Assembly: GCF_902806685.2 (NCBI RefSeq)
Contig: NC_048553.1
Location: 5,315,099 to 5,379,098 of the forward strand
Direction: 5' to 3'
DNA: 64,000 bases
DNA from: Maniola hyperantus
Lineage: Eukaryota > Arthropoda > Insecta > Lepidoptera > Nymphalidae
Each line of letters starts with the position of its first letter. Position 1 is the stretch's first letter. Positions 10,875 to 22,845 of this stretch are shown piece after piece. A program made the translations under genes and the position numbers. The notes under the pieces are model-generated. The model ran no database searches, was not told the DNA's origin, and saw only the letters and a list, made by a program, of their open reading frames with translations.

Positions 10875-13800
10875 TTATAAATTTTGGAAATGCTTTTCGG
10901 AATATATTTCACGATTACTCGATTTTGGAGTGATATAATTTAAAGTTGGGATTTCGAGAGGGATTTGATTATTTCTAGGCCCAAAGTTATTTTGGCCAGA
11001 AGATTTTTGCATACTTAAATTTGTATGAACATTAAAGCTAATAGTATTCAAGCCGTTTTGGGGTTTCATACTGGGACTCGATACGAAGTCAGTCCATTCA
11101 TCGTCATCCGCGAATGTAGTTTTTTTAGGAGTGGGATGCTGTTGTTTCGGCGCGCTCGACACGAAGTCTCCCCAAATATCATCATCAGACGTCTGATTAG
11201 ACACCGCACTGGCCGAGTTATGTGCAGGCGACGAATTTTTACTGTTGCCACTAGTGCTCGAGTCGCTTTTCAATGAATGGAGACTATTGATAGGATTAAA
11301 CCGCGACAAATCCTGCAAGTCTATTCCAGGGTTTGGCCAATTGATTTGTGAGTAACTTTCTAATGACAATGGTTGCAAAATTTGATCTGATTTATGCAGG
11401 CGATTCAACCCACTACTGCTGGCGCTTGTCGGTTGCAATATGTCGGCGCTAAAGTTTTGAATTGCAGTTGTTTGTGGAGAACTAATACATACATCTTGTA
11501 CATCAGGAATAATATTTGATGTAGATGAACTTTGATCACTTAAAATTACACTATTAGATTTTTTAGAATTCTTATTTCCCACCTTGACTGGTGGATTATC
11601 ACAGTTTGCAACACTTATCATTGTGAGATTTTCTGATAGTGAGATTTGAGATCTGACAGTTGTACTCAAACTGAAGTCCACGGCTGACGATGAAGCTCGG
11701 GAAAATTGGAATGTTTCAAATTCATCATCCACATTGTCAGTTGTGAATACTTCTTCTTTAGGACTTTTAACTTTATTAATATCTTTATGTGTATCTAATG
11801 AAATGGATGCATGATTATCTTTTTCAATATTCCAGGAAGTGCTTGATATGAAATCGGAAAAGTCATCAAATGTTTCTTTAACTTCTCCTGGATCTGGCCA
11901 ATTTAGTGTAGGCATAACAGGATCAAGTTTTATAGGCTGCAAAATCTGCGTTTGATATGTTGCACTAGCTTTTGCTATAACACTGTCAGAGATAGAATTG
12001 ACGACAGTTTCCTCCGTTGTTTGAGTAATTGTATTTGTTGGTGGACTGACTGTGTTGGATCCTTTGAAGTCTTGGAAATCCCAATATTCTTTATCGACAG
12101 CCTCGTTTAATTGAGAAGATGAATTTTCTAGTTGATATTTTTTACTTTCTAGAACCGGTTGAGGAATGAGACCAGATGGACCACTGTCGTAGTGAATTGT
12201 TTTAGATCTTGGAGTTTCTGAATCAGTAGGCGTAAATATGTGCGTGTCGGGTAGATTGATATGTCGTACTGGCTGCACATTTATTGTACTTGAGTAAATT
12301 TTGCTTAATTTCGTAGATGTGTCCTTTTCAAACACATCTAAGTCAGTTGGTCTAATGGCTGTCTCGATTGGGATGCTTTTGTTTTCTATATTGCAAGCTG
12401 AAACATATAACAGTTTTATAAGTATACGATCGAGTATAGATTGTTGTTGTTCAGAAAAGTTAAACTTTTAAACCGAGGCAATTTTAAAAATCGGTTGACT
12501 CGAAACCTGTCGTTTTTGTTACCCACAAATATTAATATGTTTAGAACATAGTAGAGTTGCGAATCAGTTTAGTTCGAAAAATCTTAGAAAACATCTGAAT
12601 ATGCTTGGAGCCTTCATCTATGAGTAGTTATTACAAGAGATTGTACAGGTAGGATAGGATGTATAAGTGAAAAAAGACACTTTTTCGCTATAGAATTAGT
12701 GGGATTTTATAAACAGTGCATAAATATTGCCACAGTTGAAACCAAAACTATTTCAATTTGTACGAATATACAAACAAATTTCTTAGTTAAATTAAAAAAT
12801 ATGACAAACATTTTATTACTTTAATTAAAAACGAATGGCGCAAAGTGTCGCGAACCGTCAGGCTCTTTACGTACTGCATTTGATCCGAATCTGATAATTC
12901 TCGATCCGAAGTTTTTCGAACGTTTGAACCAAGTGCGTTGGTCTCCATACAAATAGAACCTACTACGGCTACTTCGGGTCGCGAATTCTCGGATTCAGAT
13001 TGGATGCAATAGTAAAGAATCTAAAGAGCCTTATGAATCGCAATTGGCAGCTTCGTCAACGTCAAAATCATCTAGCAGAATAAAGAAGTGAATTCATACA
13101 AATATGTGGCTAATTCTGTTGTACACAATTGCCAAACTAAACTAAAATGCCAAGTCTAAATATATTGCTATTCGTTTCATAAAGCATAGTAAGTACCGAA
13201 AAGGATAGCATTAGATTTAGACCCGTCAATTTACATAGTTTTGTTTAGAGATTGCGTGCAACAGAATTAGTCACAATGTTGTGTTGAGTGAGCTTCTCTA
13301 AATATTATACAACTTACCATGTGAAAGTAGCTCTGATATTTTTAATGTAGAGTGTTTGTGAGCCATTTGGTCTAAAGTGGCCATTAGGTGCTCTAAGTCA
13401 AGGAGTAGAGCTTCGGCATAGGTGTCTAATGGATTTTGGGTGTTTGGGAGTTAGGAAGAAGCGATTTATGCATAGGTGAGTGATGTGAATCCATGTGCAA
13501 GACATGCAAAAGAGTTAATAAAACAGTGTGACAAACTTATGGTTAGCGTCAGATGTAATACGAGCTGCAATAGTGCTCAAACATTACCTAACCCAAATGA
13601 TCAAATTGCTGGAGCCATATGAGACTCCAGCTTCGTAACTGCAGCCTGACTTCTATCACAATTCTATGTAAATTGTTGATTTTTGATACTTTAAAATCTT
13701 TAATTATTTATTAATCTAGTGACATATTGTATATGTGGCTAATTCGTATTTTACACAATCTATAAACTAGCGGCCGAAATTAATTGTAAACAATCAACCC

Positions 13801-16800
13801 TGTCGGGAATCTGTCAATAGATTTAGCAATGTTGCTATTTGTAAAAAAAATATGGTCTTTATTGAAACGACAATAACGTCACTCAGTAACTCATCAACAG
13901 ATTATAGATAGATTGATGAATTAATTATTATTAATTTCGGCCTTAAATTGAGAAGTGTAAATCTAGTGCCATCCTTTTCCGCAAGTAGTATTATGAAAGG
14001 GATAGCAATACATTGAGAACTGTCATTTTAGTTTAGAATTGTGTAAAACAGAATTAATCTAATTAGCGTCTTATTTTCATAGCTGCCAACATCAGGCACA
14101 TAATTTGTGTTTATGCATTTAAAATCTAGAGTTTCTACTAAAACTAGCATTTTCTGGCAAATTCGTTAATTATTTTTTTACCTACGTACCTATAATAATA
14201 TGTTGAAAAACCAACATAAGAAACTTTTGTATTAGGATCAACAAAAATCTACAAGTTGATTCATTTTATGTAGAATAATTAAATTTTAGTAATATGGATT
14301 GAGCTTTATAAAGGATTAACTATGGGTTAACTTGAGAAGTCAGACCAAGAATAAACCAAATAAATTCAAATCAAGTAAAAACTGATTGAATCTAGGGAAT
14401 ATACTTAGTACTTACGACATAAGGTCGATATTAGATTGAATTGTATAAACATATAAAGTATTGTCACGCCATCTATGTAAACCGATACTGAGGTACGAGC
14501 TACGCTATTGCGACCACATCTTGAATGATAACATGTTTGATGCATACCTATAGAGTGGACTGAACGTACTAGGCGCAGCGCCTTATTGATAACTTAAAAC
14601 TCAGCTTTATTTACTTTGCCATGCAGTTGAAATTGGCATAATAAAAACAAAACCTAGAGGAAACCCAACTGCCGTCCTATATCTAAAAAGAGGTGAACTG
14701 CACTAAATAGTTTTTGTGATATGATTTAGTTACAAAGCAAAACTTTTCGGAAACATCAGTTTTTTCTAAATTCCCATGTTTTTGGTGATAACTCTAACTA
14801 TTAATCGCTTTTCAGATATAGAACGGCAGTAGAGGCGCCCTGACGCTGCTGCCTCAAAGTAAATAAAGCTTAGTTTGACTGTTATCAAGAAAACGACTAC
14901 ACCTTTTCTCCACTCCACTCTGCAATTGTGCTATATTGTTCAAATAAAAATACTTTACTTAGTAGAGTAATTTTTAGTAATTAGGTTAAATAGCTTATAA
15001 TAATAACTATTTCAATGTATTGTTACTTACATTCTTGTCCGTCAGGTGTAAAAGGATCCACCCATGCACCTGCCTCCTTGTTAGGAACCTTTTCAGCAGA
15101 TTCATTACTGGAACTGCCACTGCCTGGGGTGAACTGTTTCTGCGGCTGCAAGGGCGCCACGGTGAGGTTGACGGCATATTTCGGCATGTTGTAATTCCAT
15201 TTTGGTCCAAACAACTAAATATAAACAACATAAGCAAATTTTTTAATAACTATATTTTTTATTGCAAGATAGGCTTGCGTTTGGCGACAATAAAGCTTTA
15301 TAAAAAACAGTGTTGCAGCAGGTCTAGGTGGGAGTGAAGATGTGTCTATGTCATGAAGGTGTTGTTAAATGTGGCTGGAAATGGCGGCGGGAATGCCGTT
15401 ACCCACCTTAATGGTTCGTATCATATCAAATACATTATAAGAAAAAATACATGGATAAATGCTATTGCATTTATATTGCATATGCAATTACTTATTTAAG
15501 ATTATGGTGTAGGTAGGATCTAGGTAAACAATTGATTTATCTAGATGCATGTAATATACCTACCCAGGTTATTGTTAAGAATATTCTTGGTATAATGATA
15601 AAATAGTGGTAAACTTACGATGTTTCTAGAATCAATGCACAGTGCTTTAAGAAGAGTTTTCTGTCCCAATGAGTTATTCCAGTTGACCATATATGGTTGT
15701 CTAACTTCAATATCAATTAAGTGACCCCATGTTACACTCAAACATGACTCTAATTTTCCCAATAATTCATTTTCTGGTTCAGGTATTTCATTGGCAAATA
15801 TTGAAGTCAACACAGTGTTTATACTATCAACAATTTGGAGATCACTAGCAGATGAATTAACATTCCATAGAGTAACATCTGGTGCAGACATTGATTCATT
15901 TGTATCTGCAACAGTTTCTGTATTATCAGAAGATCTGAAATCATCAAAATCACCAAAATCGTCATTGTCATCCTCCAGAGATGTGTTTGTTTTAAGTTCT
16001 GTACTTGATATGTCATCTGCTATGCTTTCAACTGGCTTTGTTTCTTTAAAATCAAAATTAGCAGTAAAATCGCCAAACTCTGGACCTTCATTATCTTCTG
16101 GATTTTCCCATGGATTCTCACTATTAACAGATAGAACTTGACAGTTTTCAGAATTTGAAGTAAATTGAAAGTCTTCAAAATCTCCAAAGTCATCATTAAC
16201 TGGAGGTTTATCTTTAACTTGTATCACAGCATTTTGATCAACAGTCATTTCTGTTTCATTGTTTAATGTGATTTCCTCAGTTTCAACTGTCACAGGTTCA
16301 GGTAAATCAGCCACTAAGGAAATATCATGGACATCATTTATAGCACTTTCTTTATTATTCACTTGAATTTCTTCATTTTTATCATCTAAAATCTCATTTT
16401 CATCAGGAATGATTAATTTATTTATTAGAGTAGAAACACTTATATCTGTATTTTCATCTTTAATGGAGATATTTGTTCCACCTTCATCTTGTATTCTTGT
16501 CTGTTTGTCAGTACATTCTATCTCAACACTAGCTTCAGTCTCAATTTCTTTAGACACAATGTCATTGGAATGTACTAAATCCTTGTTAACTATCAAATTT
16601 AAATCTTCAACAACACTTTCTTCTAATTTTGGCCTACTTTCTTTAGCTAATTCGCCAGTGGTAATAAAATTTACCCCATTTAATATTCCTTCAGTTTCCT
16701 TTTGTTGTTCACCCTTACTTTCAGATACATTGGTTAGATTTGCATTCCATTTATCTTTTTCTACATTTTCTGATGTTGCTTGATATATTATATTATAAGA

Positions 16801-18720
16801 AGAATAGTTTCCATAATTATACTCATTACTATCCTCATCATCTTCTTGTGATACTGAAATTATAAAATCACAAAATCAATGTTTATTAGTTCAATAACAG
16901 AAAAGAATATACAGCTTTGTAAGACTATCTACATTAGGTGGACAGCCATTCTTAATCAAGTTGCGGAGTGCCACTTATGTCCCTGTGGCTACTGGTCTTT
17001 AACCTGAGTAGTGGCATTTCATAAAACTAAGATATGCTTTCTGAATAATAGAAAATGAAGCTGACAGCAAAGATACTAGAACTGTGTAATATTTTTAATC
17101 TTTTTGGCTGACAGGTATGGTATTAATAACCACAAATTTTTGAATGATTGTGGATACTAGGACAGTTATTTTCAAGTAAAGAACTTCAAACAAACAAACA
17201 AAAATTATGGTAAACTAAACGATACTCGCGATTTTTTACGTGTGGATACAAGTTTTTTAAATCACGCAGCAACTTTTTGATATGCTAACATAAAAAGTTA
17301 CCTACGTGTTAAGTCAGTATCTGTATCTGTCTGGTTGAAGCTTGTGTAATGAGTACCTGGCTTAAAAGAGTAACAAACATACACGCACACAAATACAAAC
17401 TTTTGCCTTTATAATATTAGTGTGACTAGCTTACGCTTGCCACTTCATCCACATAGATTACACAAAGGACCTGCGCCTAAAGTATAGGAAATGTGGTTTC
17501 AGATAAATGTTGTGAGATTTTGATATGTTATAAATTTCAGTGCCCTGAGAAAGAGTATGGGTGTACTGCTTTTGAGTCCTTTTCAGAGTTTTGACTGATT
17601 TTGCACCCTTATGTATTCATATTATTATCAAGATGTGAAACGATACTTATGGTCTGTAAATGCATGTGATGTGCATTTCAAGTTGATTTTAAGGATTTTA
17701 TAGTCATTTTATCTTTCTTTGAATGGCTAGCTTATAGCAAAATAGGTTCAAACTAATGTCAGTTATTTAAATAAAGTTGGGAATTGGAACTTATTAATCT
17801 AATACTTTGTTAAGTAACTGTTACAAAATCAGTTGGAACTCTGAAGGGGACTCGGAAACAGTAATTTTTGCTCAGGGCACTGAAATCTATAAGTCTATAA
17901 CATATCAAAATCCCAGGACATTCAACTGAAATCACATTTTCCATACCTTAATTTACTTTAGGCCTGGGGTCCTTTCAAAGCTCTATTTTACACCCTTTGA
18001 ATTTCAAAAATCTTTTGTGATGTCTGCATCATAAACCTTTCTGCATGCCAAATTCCAGCCCAGTCTGTCCAGTAGTTTTAGATGGGCATTGATAGATCAG
18101 TGAGTCACATTTTCCTTTTACAGATATACTAGCTTAAGCCCGCAACTTCATATGTGTGGCATACACAAATTTCAGACCCTTATTTTACCCCCTTAGGGCT
18201 TGAATTTTCAATAATCCTTTCTTAGCAGATGACTATGTCATAATAGCATGCATGCATGCATGCATGTCAAACTTCAGCTCAAACCGTCCAGTAGTTTGAA
18301 CTGCATTGATAGATCAGTCAGTCAGTTTTTCTTTTTATATAAGTATTTAGAATAAGATTTAAATATCAATTTGAAAGATGATAGTATGTGATTCAATGAT
18401 GTTTATAACCACAAACAGTGGTAAACAACTGTATCTAAAAATATTGTACTAAACAAATACTAAATTAGAACCAAGTTAAACAGGAACAATAAGTTTTATT
18501 GTTGATACTTGATAATCTGCACTACAGGAAACTTTTTTAGGACAAGGCCTAATTAATTAAAGGTTATTTGTTACATATTCTAACTATTGGGTATACAGTG
18601 CATTAGAGAGAAAATATTTAACTTACAACTGTATGTTATATCAAATTCTTCATGGTCTTTGTCGTCATCGCACTGCTCGGGTGGTGGAGGAGTGCTGCAA
18701 ACTAGTGGAGGAATTGACAT
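10875..18720 (-). CDS. AFTPH: Aftiphilin homologue (clathrin/AP-1 accessory protein)
   Basis: Five coding exons in transcript order: 18720-18627, 16853-15619, 15214-15031, 13425-13318, 12397-10875. All junctions are in phase; 1047 aa. The N terminus (MSIPPLVCSTPPPPEQCDDD) matches the proline-then-acidic start of aftiphilins. Acidic Phe motifs follow: DDFGDFEDF (about residue 252), FGDF (about 293) and DDFGDFDDF (about 329). These resemble known binders of AP-1 gamma and AP-2 ear domains. The conserved C-terminal domain has VTWGHL (about 405) and TLLKALCIDSRNILFGPKW spanning exons 2 and 3. The last exon adds WGDFVSS (949) and WTDFVSS (975). Family members act in trans-Golgi and endosomal clathrin trafficking, with p200a and gamma-synergin in mammals. 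Exon 4 is a 108-nt phase-1/1 exon that could be skipped without a frame change. The ATG is the first in frame. Most of the protein is predicted disordered. Confidence 0.88.
13117..13276. mobile_element. Palindromic MITE, 'ctgttgtacacaatt' family
   Basis: Starts aattctgttgtacacaattg and ends gattgcgtgcaacagaatta, with internal mirrored blocks (ctaaactaaaatg.. and ..gttttgtttag). Related copies are at 13739-14058 (expanded), 29981-30268 (two in tandem), 34331-34430 (half) and 38580-38755. Confidence 0.7.
13739..14058. mobile_element. Expanded copy of the 'ctgttgtacacaatt' MITE family
   Basis: Begins ctaattcgtattttacacaa and ends gtgtaaaacagaattaatc. Internal sequence, including a copy of the gggatagcaat block, is longer than in the other members. 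This suggests a nested insertion or rearrangement. It lies in an aftiphilin intron. Confidence 0.55.
17466..17973. repeat. Large diverged inverted repeat in aftiphilin intron 1
   Basis: The arm from 17466 (aggacctgcgcctaaagtat) is mirrored from 17973 backwards, the clearest pairing being 17466-17548 with 17872-17973. Weaker pairing continues inward to about 17612 and 17816. Small indels show the arms are old. Helitron-like pieces flank it at 17270-17460 and 18125-18340, the latter with a gcatgcatgcatg microsatellite near 18246. Confidence 0.6.
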
Positions 18721-19421
18721 TCTCTTCAAGCAATCAACGACCAACTTAATATATTGCGCACGAAAACAATGTAATTTTTTCACACAACATATATTAACTC
18801 TTTTTGCTTAATTTAGTCTCAATAAAGATTTTCTAAATAATTTACGGACAGCTGTTCATTTTATATTTTTGACAAAGACCACAGAGTAATTTTTGGTCGT
18901 AGATAGAGTAATAAAGGTAGATTACAGGACCGTTTGCTTTCTCATTCACACTAAAAAGAGACCACAGATAAAGTTGCTAATGTGATAAACAGAGACGCAG
19001 CTAACCTATTTTTTGTCTCTTATCGTGTAACTGGTTTTTTTCACGAATACATACAAGGAATGCAACTTTAGTTGCAAAACAAACTGAGAATTGGTGGCGT
19101 AATTGGGCGTAATTATATTTCTCATTTACTACTTGTATTTTTATTTTTGAAAAGTTTTCCCATAAATTTACTTTTCCTGGCACCTTTAATTATGTCACTT
19201 ACGCGCTATGGATAAACAAGTTATTTTGCAGAAACTACATTTCAAAATTTGTAAAAATATTCTAGAAAATTTCGGATTCCGAGTTCCAAGCCGAGTTCCG
19301 AGTGACTTTTTAGGACCATTCACCATAGAGTAAATTTTTATATTCTTTGATTTATACTTCAGTCTAAGAGATTATTAACCTAATGGTTAGGTAGCATGTC
19401 TCTGAAAAGCTCTGAACCTAA
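18721..19421. promoter_or_regulatory. AFTPH: Aftiphilin upstream region
   Basis: About 700 bases between the aftiphilin start codon and the hAT insertion. No repeat or conserved exon is recognised. The aftiphilin promoter should lie here; no TATA box is evident at a position I can defend. Confidence 0.35.
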
Positions 19422-19429
19422 TTTATGAG
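19422..19429. repeat. hAT target-site duplication, left
   Basis: tttatgag immediately before the element; repeated exactly at 22514-22521. Eight bases is the standard hAT duplication length. Confidence 0.95.
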
Positions 19430-22400
19430 TAGGGATTTTCCGATACCACCTAAGTATCGATACTTACTCATTTCGATAATACTCAAATCTTTTTTCGATA
19501 CTATACAAATAAGTACTCCTCAAGTATCGATACTTACTGATATCGATACTTTTTGGAACTTTTATTTTATTATTTTGAGGGTGCTATCAATGAACGTTGA
19601 AGGATAATAATTTAAAGAAAATTGAGACGAAAAAAACGATTTATTTATTATAAATGTTTATTAGGCTTATTATAATTTAAACAAAAAACTCTTCAGCATT
19701 AAGATTGCCCAAAAACAGTAACTGTTCAAGGTATTTAGAAGACAATCTGTTTCTTGTTTGTGTCATTGTTGCACCGGCTTTGGAAAAAAGGCACTCGCTA
19801 GGAACTGATGTTGCAACAACAATTAAATATTGCTGTGCATACTTGTACAGACAAGGAAACACCAACTTCATGTCATCCCATTCTGCAAATGGGTTGCTTT
19901 TAAGAGAAACTACTGGATTTGATAAATAAAGAGAAACTTCATCTCCCTGATGAGATTTTTTTTTCTTCTTGTGCCCATGTGCTAACTCTTTATGATGTTT
20001 CCAAAAATCGTATTCAGGTGGTGCAGTAGATGAGACATCATCTTCTGACTCACTTGGGCTACTTAGTTGTCCGACAACCATGGTTCTAAGTTTTTGAATA
20101 GCTCTTCCGCATGCAGAGGGGTCTTGGAAATGCAGATTTTTAAACCTTGGGTCTAGAATTGTTGCAATGGCTGCATGATCGTTTAATTCAATCATCCCAT
20201 ACCTCCTTTTCAGCTCTCTCAATAAAACATCCTTACATTCTTTAACGATAGCGGAGTTTGGAGTGATACTATTCAGTTCTGTAGTTAAGCAATTAAGCAT
20301 TGGTATAATTTTGGAGATTGTTACATACTTTTGGCCCGATGATTCTCTTGTTACATATTCAAAAGGCTTTAATACAGTTGTAAGCTCATTCAAGGTTTCC
20401 ATTTCCACTGCACTTGGCAAATTTGGAGCCACTACACTCTCAATTACAATTTCTGATATTACTATTCTTAACTTTAGAAATCGCTCTAACATAAAAAAAG
20501 TTGAGTTCCACCTAGTTCTTACATCTGCAATAAGTTTTAAAACTGATCCTGCCGAAACATTATTACGCATTTGGATTTTTCGTAGCTTATCCGACTGCAC
20601 AACACTATTTTTTATCCAATTAACAATTTCTCGTACTTTTATAACAGCTGATTTAACACTGGGCAACTTTAGTGCCTCTTCAACTACAAGGTTAATAGTA
20701 TGGGCAAAACACGGTAAATGTTTTTTTTCGCCTAAAGACATTCGTATGGCAGCCAACATTGAACTGGCATTATCTGATACAGCAGCACGAATTTTGGTAA
20801 GTGGAATATTCCATTTTTTCAAAATATCCAGCAGGTTTTCCGATATGTATTCAGCTGTATGTCGCTCTCTTAATGCACGAGTTGCAAGATAATACATACA
20901 CATTTGACCATTTTCTACAAAATGTATGGTGACGCCCATGAATCCTACTTCATTCATTGTCTCTGTCCATATGTCCAGCGTTAAACAGAAATTGTCTATC
21001 TTGGATAATTTGGACTTACAAATAGTTATACAAGCTTCGTACTTTTCGGTAGTCATTTTCTTTAAATACTTTGCGCCAGGAACTTTAAAAGTAGGCTCCA
21101 GTTCTTTTACAAGTCGTAAAAAGCCTTCACCTTCAACTATATTAAATGGACGCATATCTTGACAGATAAAAAATATCAATGCTTGAACAATTCTGTTATA
21201 CTTCGTACCACCAGCTAAAAATAAAACTCAATTTTAATACATGTAATATTAAATTAAATATTTATATATTTTTCTTTAACACTAATTCTATATGTATTAA
21301 TATTATTTTGCTAATATTTAATTAAATATCTATTTATTTACCTTTATTAGATGAAATTCGTTCAAACGCATTCTTTATTGAATTGCTCAGACATAGCTCC
21401 CTTGCAGTCTCCGAGTCCATACTTGTTAATGTGGTTACACTAGAGCAATCATCACGATCTTCTGAAATTTTCGATGTTGATGCTTGGGGTTGATCATCTT
21501 CCATTAAATGCCTTGAGTTGGCCAACACTATTGTATTTTTTGAACTGAAACATAATAACAAAAATTAACACTTGATAGATCGATAATCTTCAAAGTATCG
21601 ATAATACCAACTCCAACACTACCGCCATTTAACAACACTATTACACTAACAAAAACAAACACATAACCTTAAATTGTTTAAATCGTATTTATACAAAGGA
21701 AATATCTCATCACCGGTCATCAATTATTATTCATATATTATTAATATATAGACAAGACAATCACAGTACCACTGCTGCAAAACTATTTTTTATACAAATA
21801 AAATAGGTAGGAGTAGGTAGGATTTTTTATTTAACATCTTAGGAAAGCAATCGCAAAAAAAAAGAAAAGTTTAGAATCCTACCTTTCGTTGGACTTATTA
21901 TTTTCTTTTTTCTGTAATTTGCCTTTGTCCACAGAAATTCCATGAGTTTTAGAATGCTTGAATAAATTCGACGTATTCCCACAATACTTCACAGACTTAA
22001 AACACTGTTTACATTTTGCAATTGTTTCGTTTGTTTTGGTAAAATGTGTCCATATTATAGATTTTGGTGGTGCCATGATAACATTGGAATAAACCGATGA
22101 ATTTGATGATTACAATTAATAAAATTACTTGTAAACAATCACTTAACACTTTCACAATGGCGGAATGGCGAGATGATTTGCGAGCGGGTGCGGGTGTTTT
22201 CTTCTCTCGCTTTCGGCTCGGGCGGGCTCGGCTGAAGTCGGACGAATTCGGCTAGCCCAGCGCGAGACAACGCGTCACTCACGCCGCCACGCGACGAATA
22301 CCGGTAACTCGGTAACCTGATTAGCTGACTGTTTTTGCCTCGTTTTTGCTCTCTTAGTTCTGTATGATGCGTTTGCTGATTCGATTCGATACCAAGTATT

Positions 22401-22513
22401 TTTGTTTCGATACCGATTATGTATCGCAAAATTGATTCGATACAATAAATACTTGGTATCGAATCAAAAGTATCGAGTACCTACTAGTATTTATTAGTAT
22501 CGGAATATCCCTA
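19430..22513. mobile_element. Complete hAT-superfamily DNA transposon (3084 bp)
   Basis: Both ends carry a 17-bp terminal inverted repeat (tagggattttccgatac at the left; the right end is its reverse complement with one mismatch). The element is flanked by a perfect 8-bp target duplication. Subterminal regions are rich in GTATCGATAC-like words: a 16-bp palindrome taagtatcgatactta at 19451-19466 and a near copy at 19522-19536. Another pair of inverted 19-mers is at 22383-22401 and 22447-22465. These are plausible transposase-binding sites. One gene on the minus strand encodes an uninterrupted transposase. A GC-rich patch (about 22165-22320) upstream of it may be its promoter. It lies between aftiphilin and RRBP1. 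Confidence 0.96.
19677..22076 (-). CDS. hAT transposase with BED zinc finger
   Basis: Three exons in transcript order: 22076-21883, 21544-21342, 21214-19677. All are in phase with GT/AG introns; 644 aa with no internal stop. Residues 1-65 form a BED-type zinc finger (CKQC, then HSKTH). An acidic and serine-rich linker follows. The RNase H-like catalytic core shows LTLDIWTE (first Asp), AVSDNASSML (second Asp) and CFAHTINLVVEEAL. The C-terminal hAT dimerisation region has SVPSECLFSKAGATMTQTRN, with the likely catalytic Glu in SEC, and LLFLGNLNAEEF. These are the conserved blocks of hAT transposases, which cut and paste DNA at 8-bp targets. The 22076 ATG fits because the BED finger starts there. 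Minus-strand AATAAA words lie just past the stop. It could also be read as a ZBED-like host gene, but location within intact terminal repeats argues for a transposon gene. Confidence 0.95.
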
Positions 22514-22521
22514 TTTATGAG
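22514..22521. repeat. hAT target-site duplication, right
   Basis: tttatgag immediately after the element, identical to 19422-19429. Confidence 0.95.
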
Positions 22522-22845
22522 ATTTATATCCTGGAGTAAATGTGTTCTGTGCACATCACCGACCAGAAGAAAAAGTGAGATATTATTCTGTGCTTGCTGT
22601 TGTAGCCATTTTAGTCATCCATTTGATACAAAATTTTGCTGCACTAAAGCTTCGCCTGCCTGTTGTCTCCGGATCAGGATTACTGGTCTGTGGTGTTGTC
22701 GTTAGTTTGATGAAATTTAGAGCGTTTTGTAGTTTTAATTTCTGTACAATTTATAATTTTCGTCATATTTTAGTTAAATTCCGATTCTAGTGTACAAAAC
22801 CTACAAGTTTCAGATAATTGTTCAAGTTTATTTCATTTCTCTTCG
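22522..22845 (+). promoter_or_regulatory. RRBP1: Likely RRBP1 promoter and first noncoding exon
   Basis: Unique sequence between the hAT element and the RRBP1 coding start. A strong donor (ttcg followed by gtaagtg) at 22846 could end a 5' UTR exon that splices to ttgcaacag|ctttcta just before the ATG at 23663. An 89-codon open frame here (22521-22787) has two hydrophobic stretches but no recognisable homology. From 22846 to 23655 I see only AT-rich intronic sequence. Confidence 0.35.

Noticed and set aside
11025..11276. Plus-strand open frame opposite the aftiphilin last exon
   Set aside because: Shadow of the real minus-strand exon; Arg-rich composition mirrors its Ser/Asp codons.
20263..20892. 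209-codon plus-strand frame within the hAT element
   Set aside because: Shadow of the transposase exon on the other strand.
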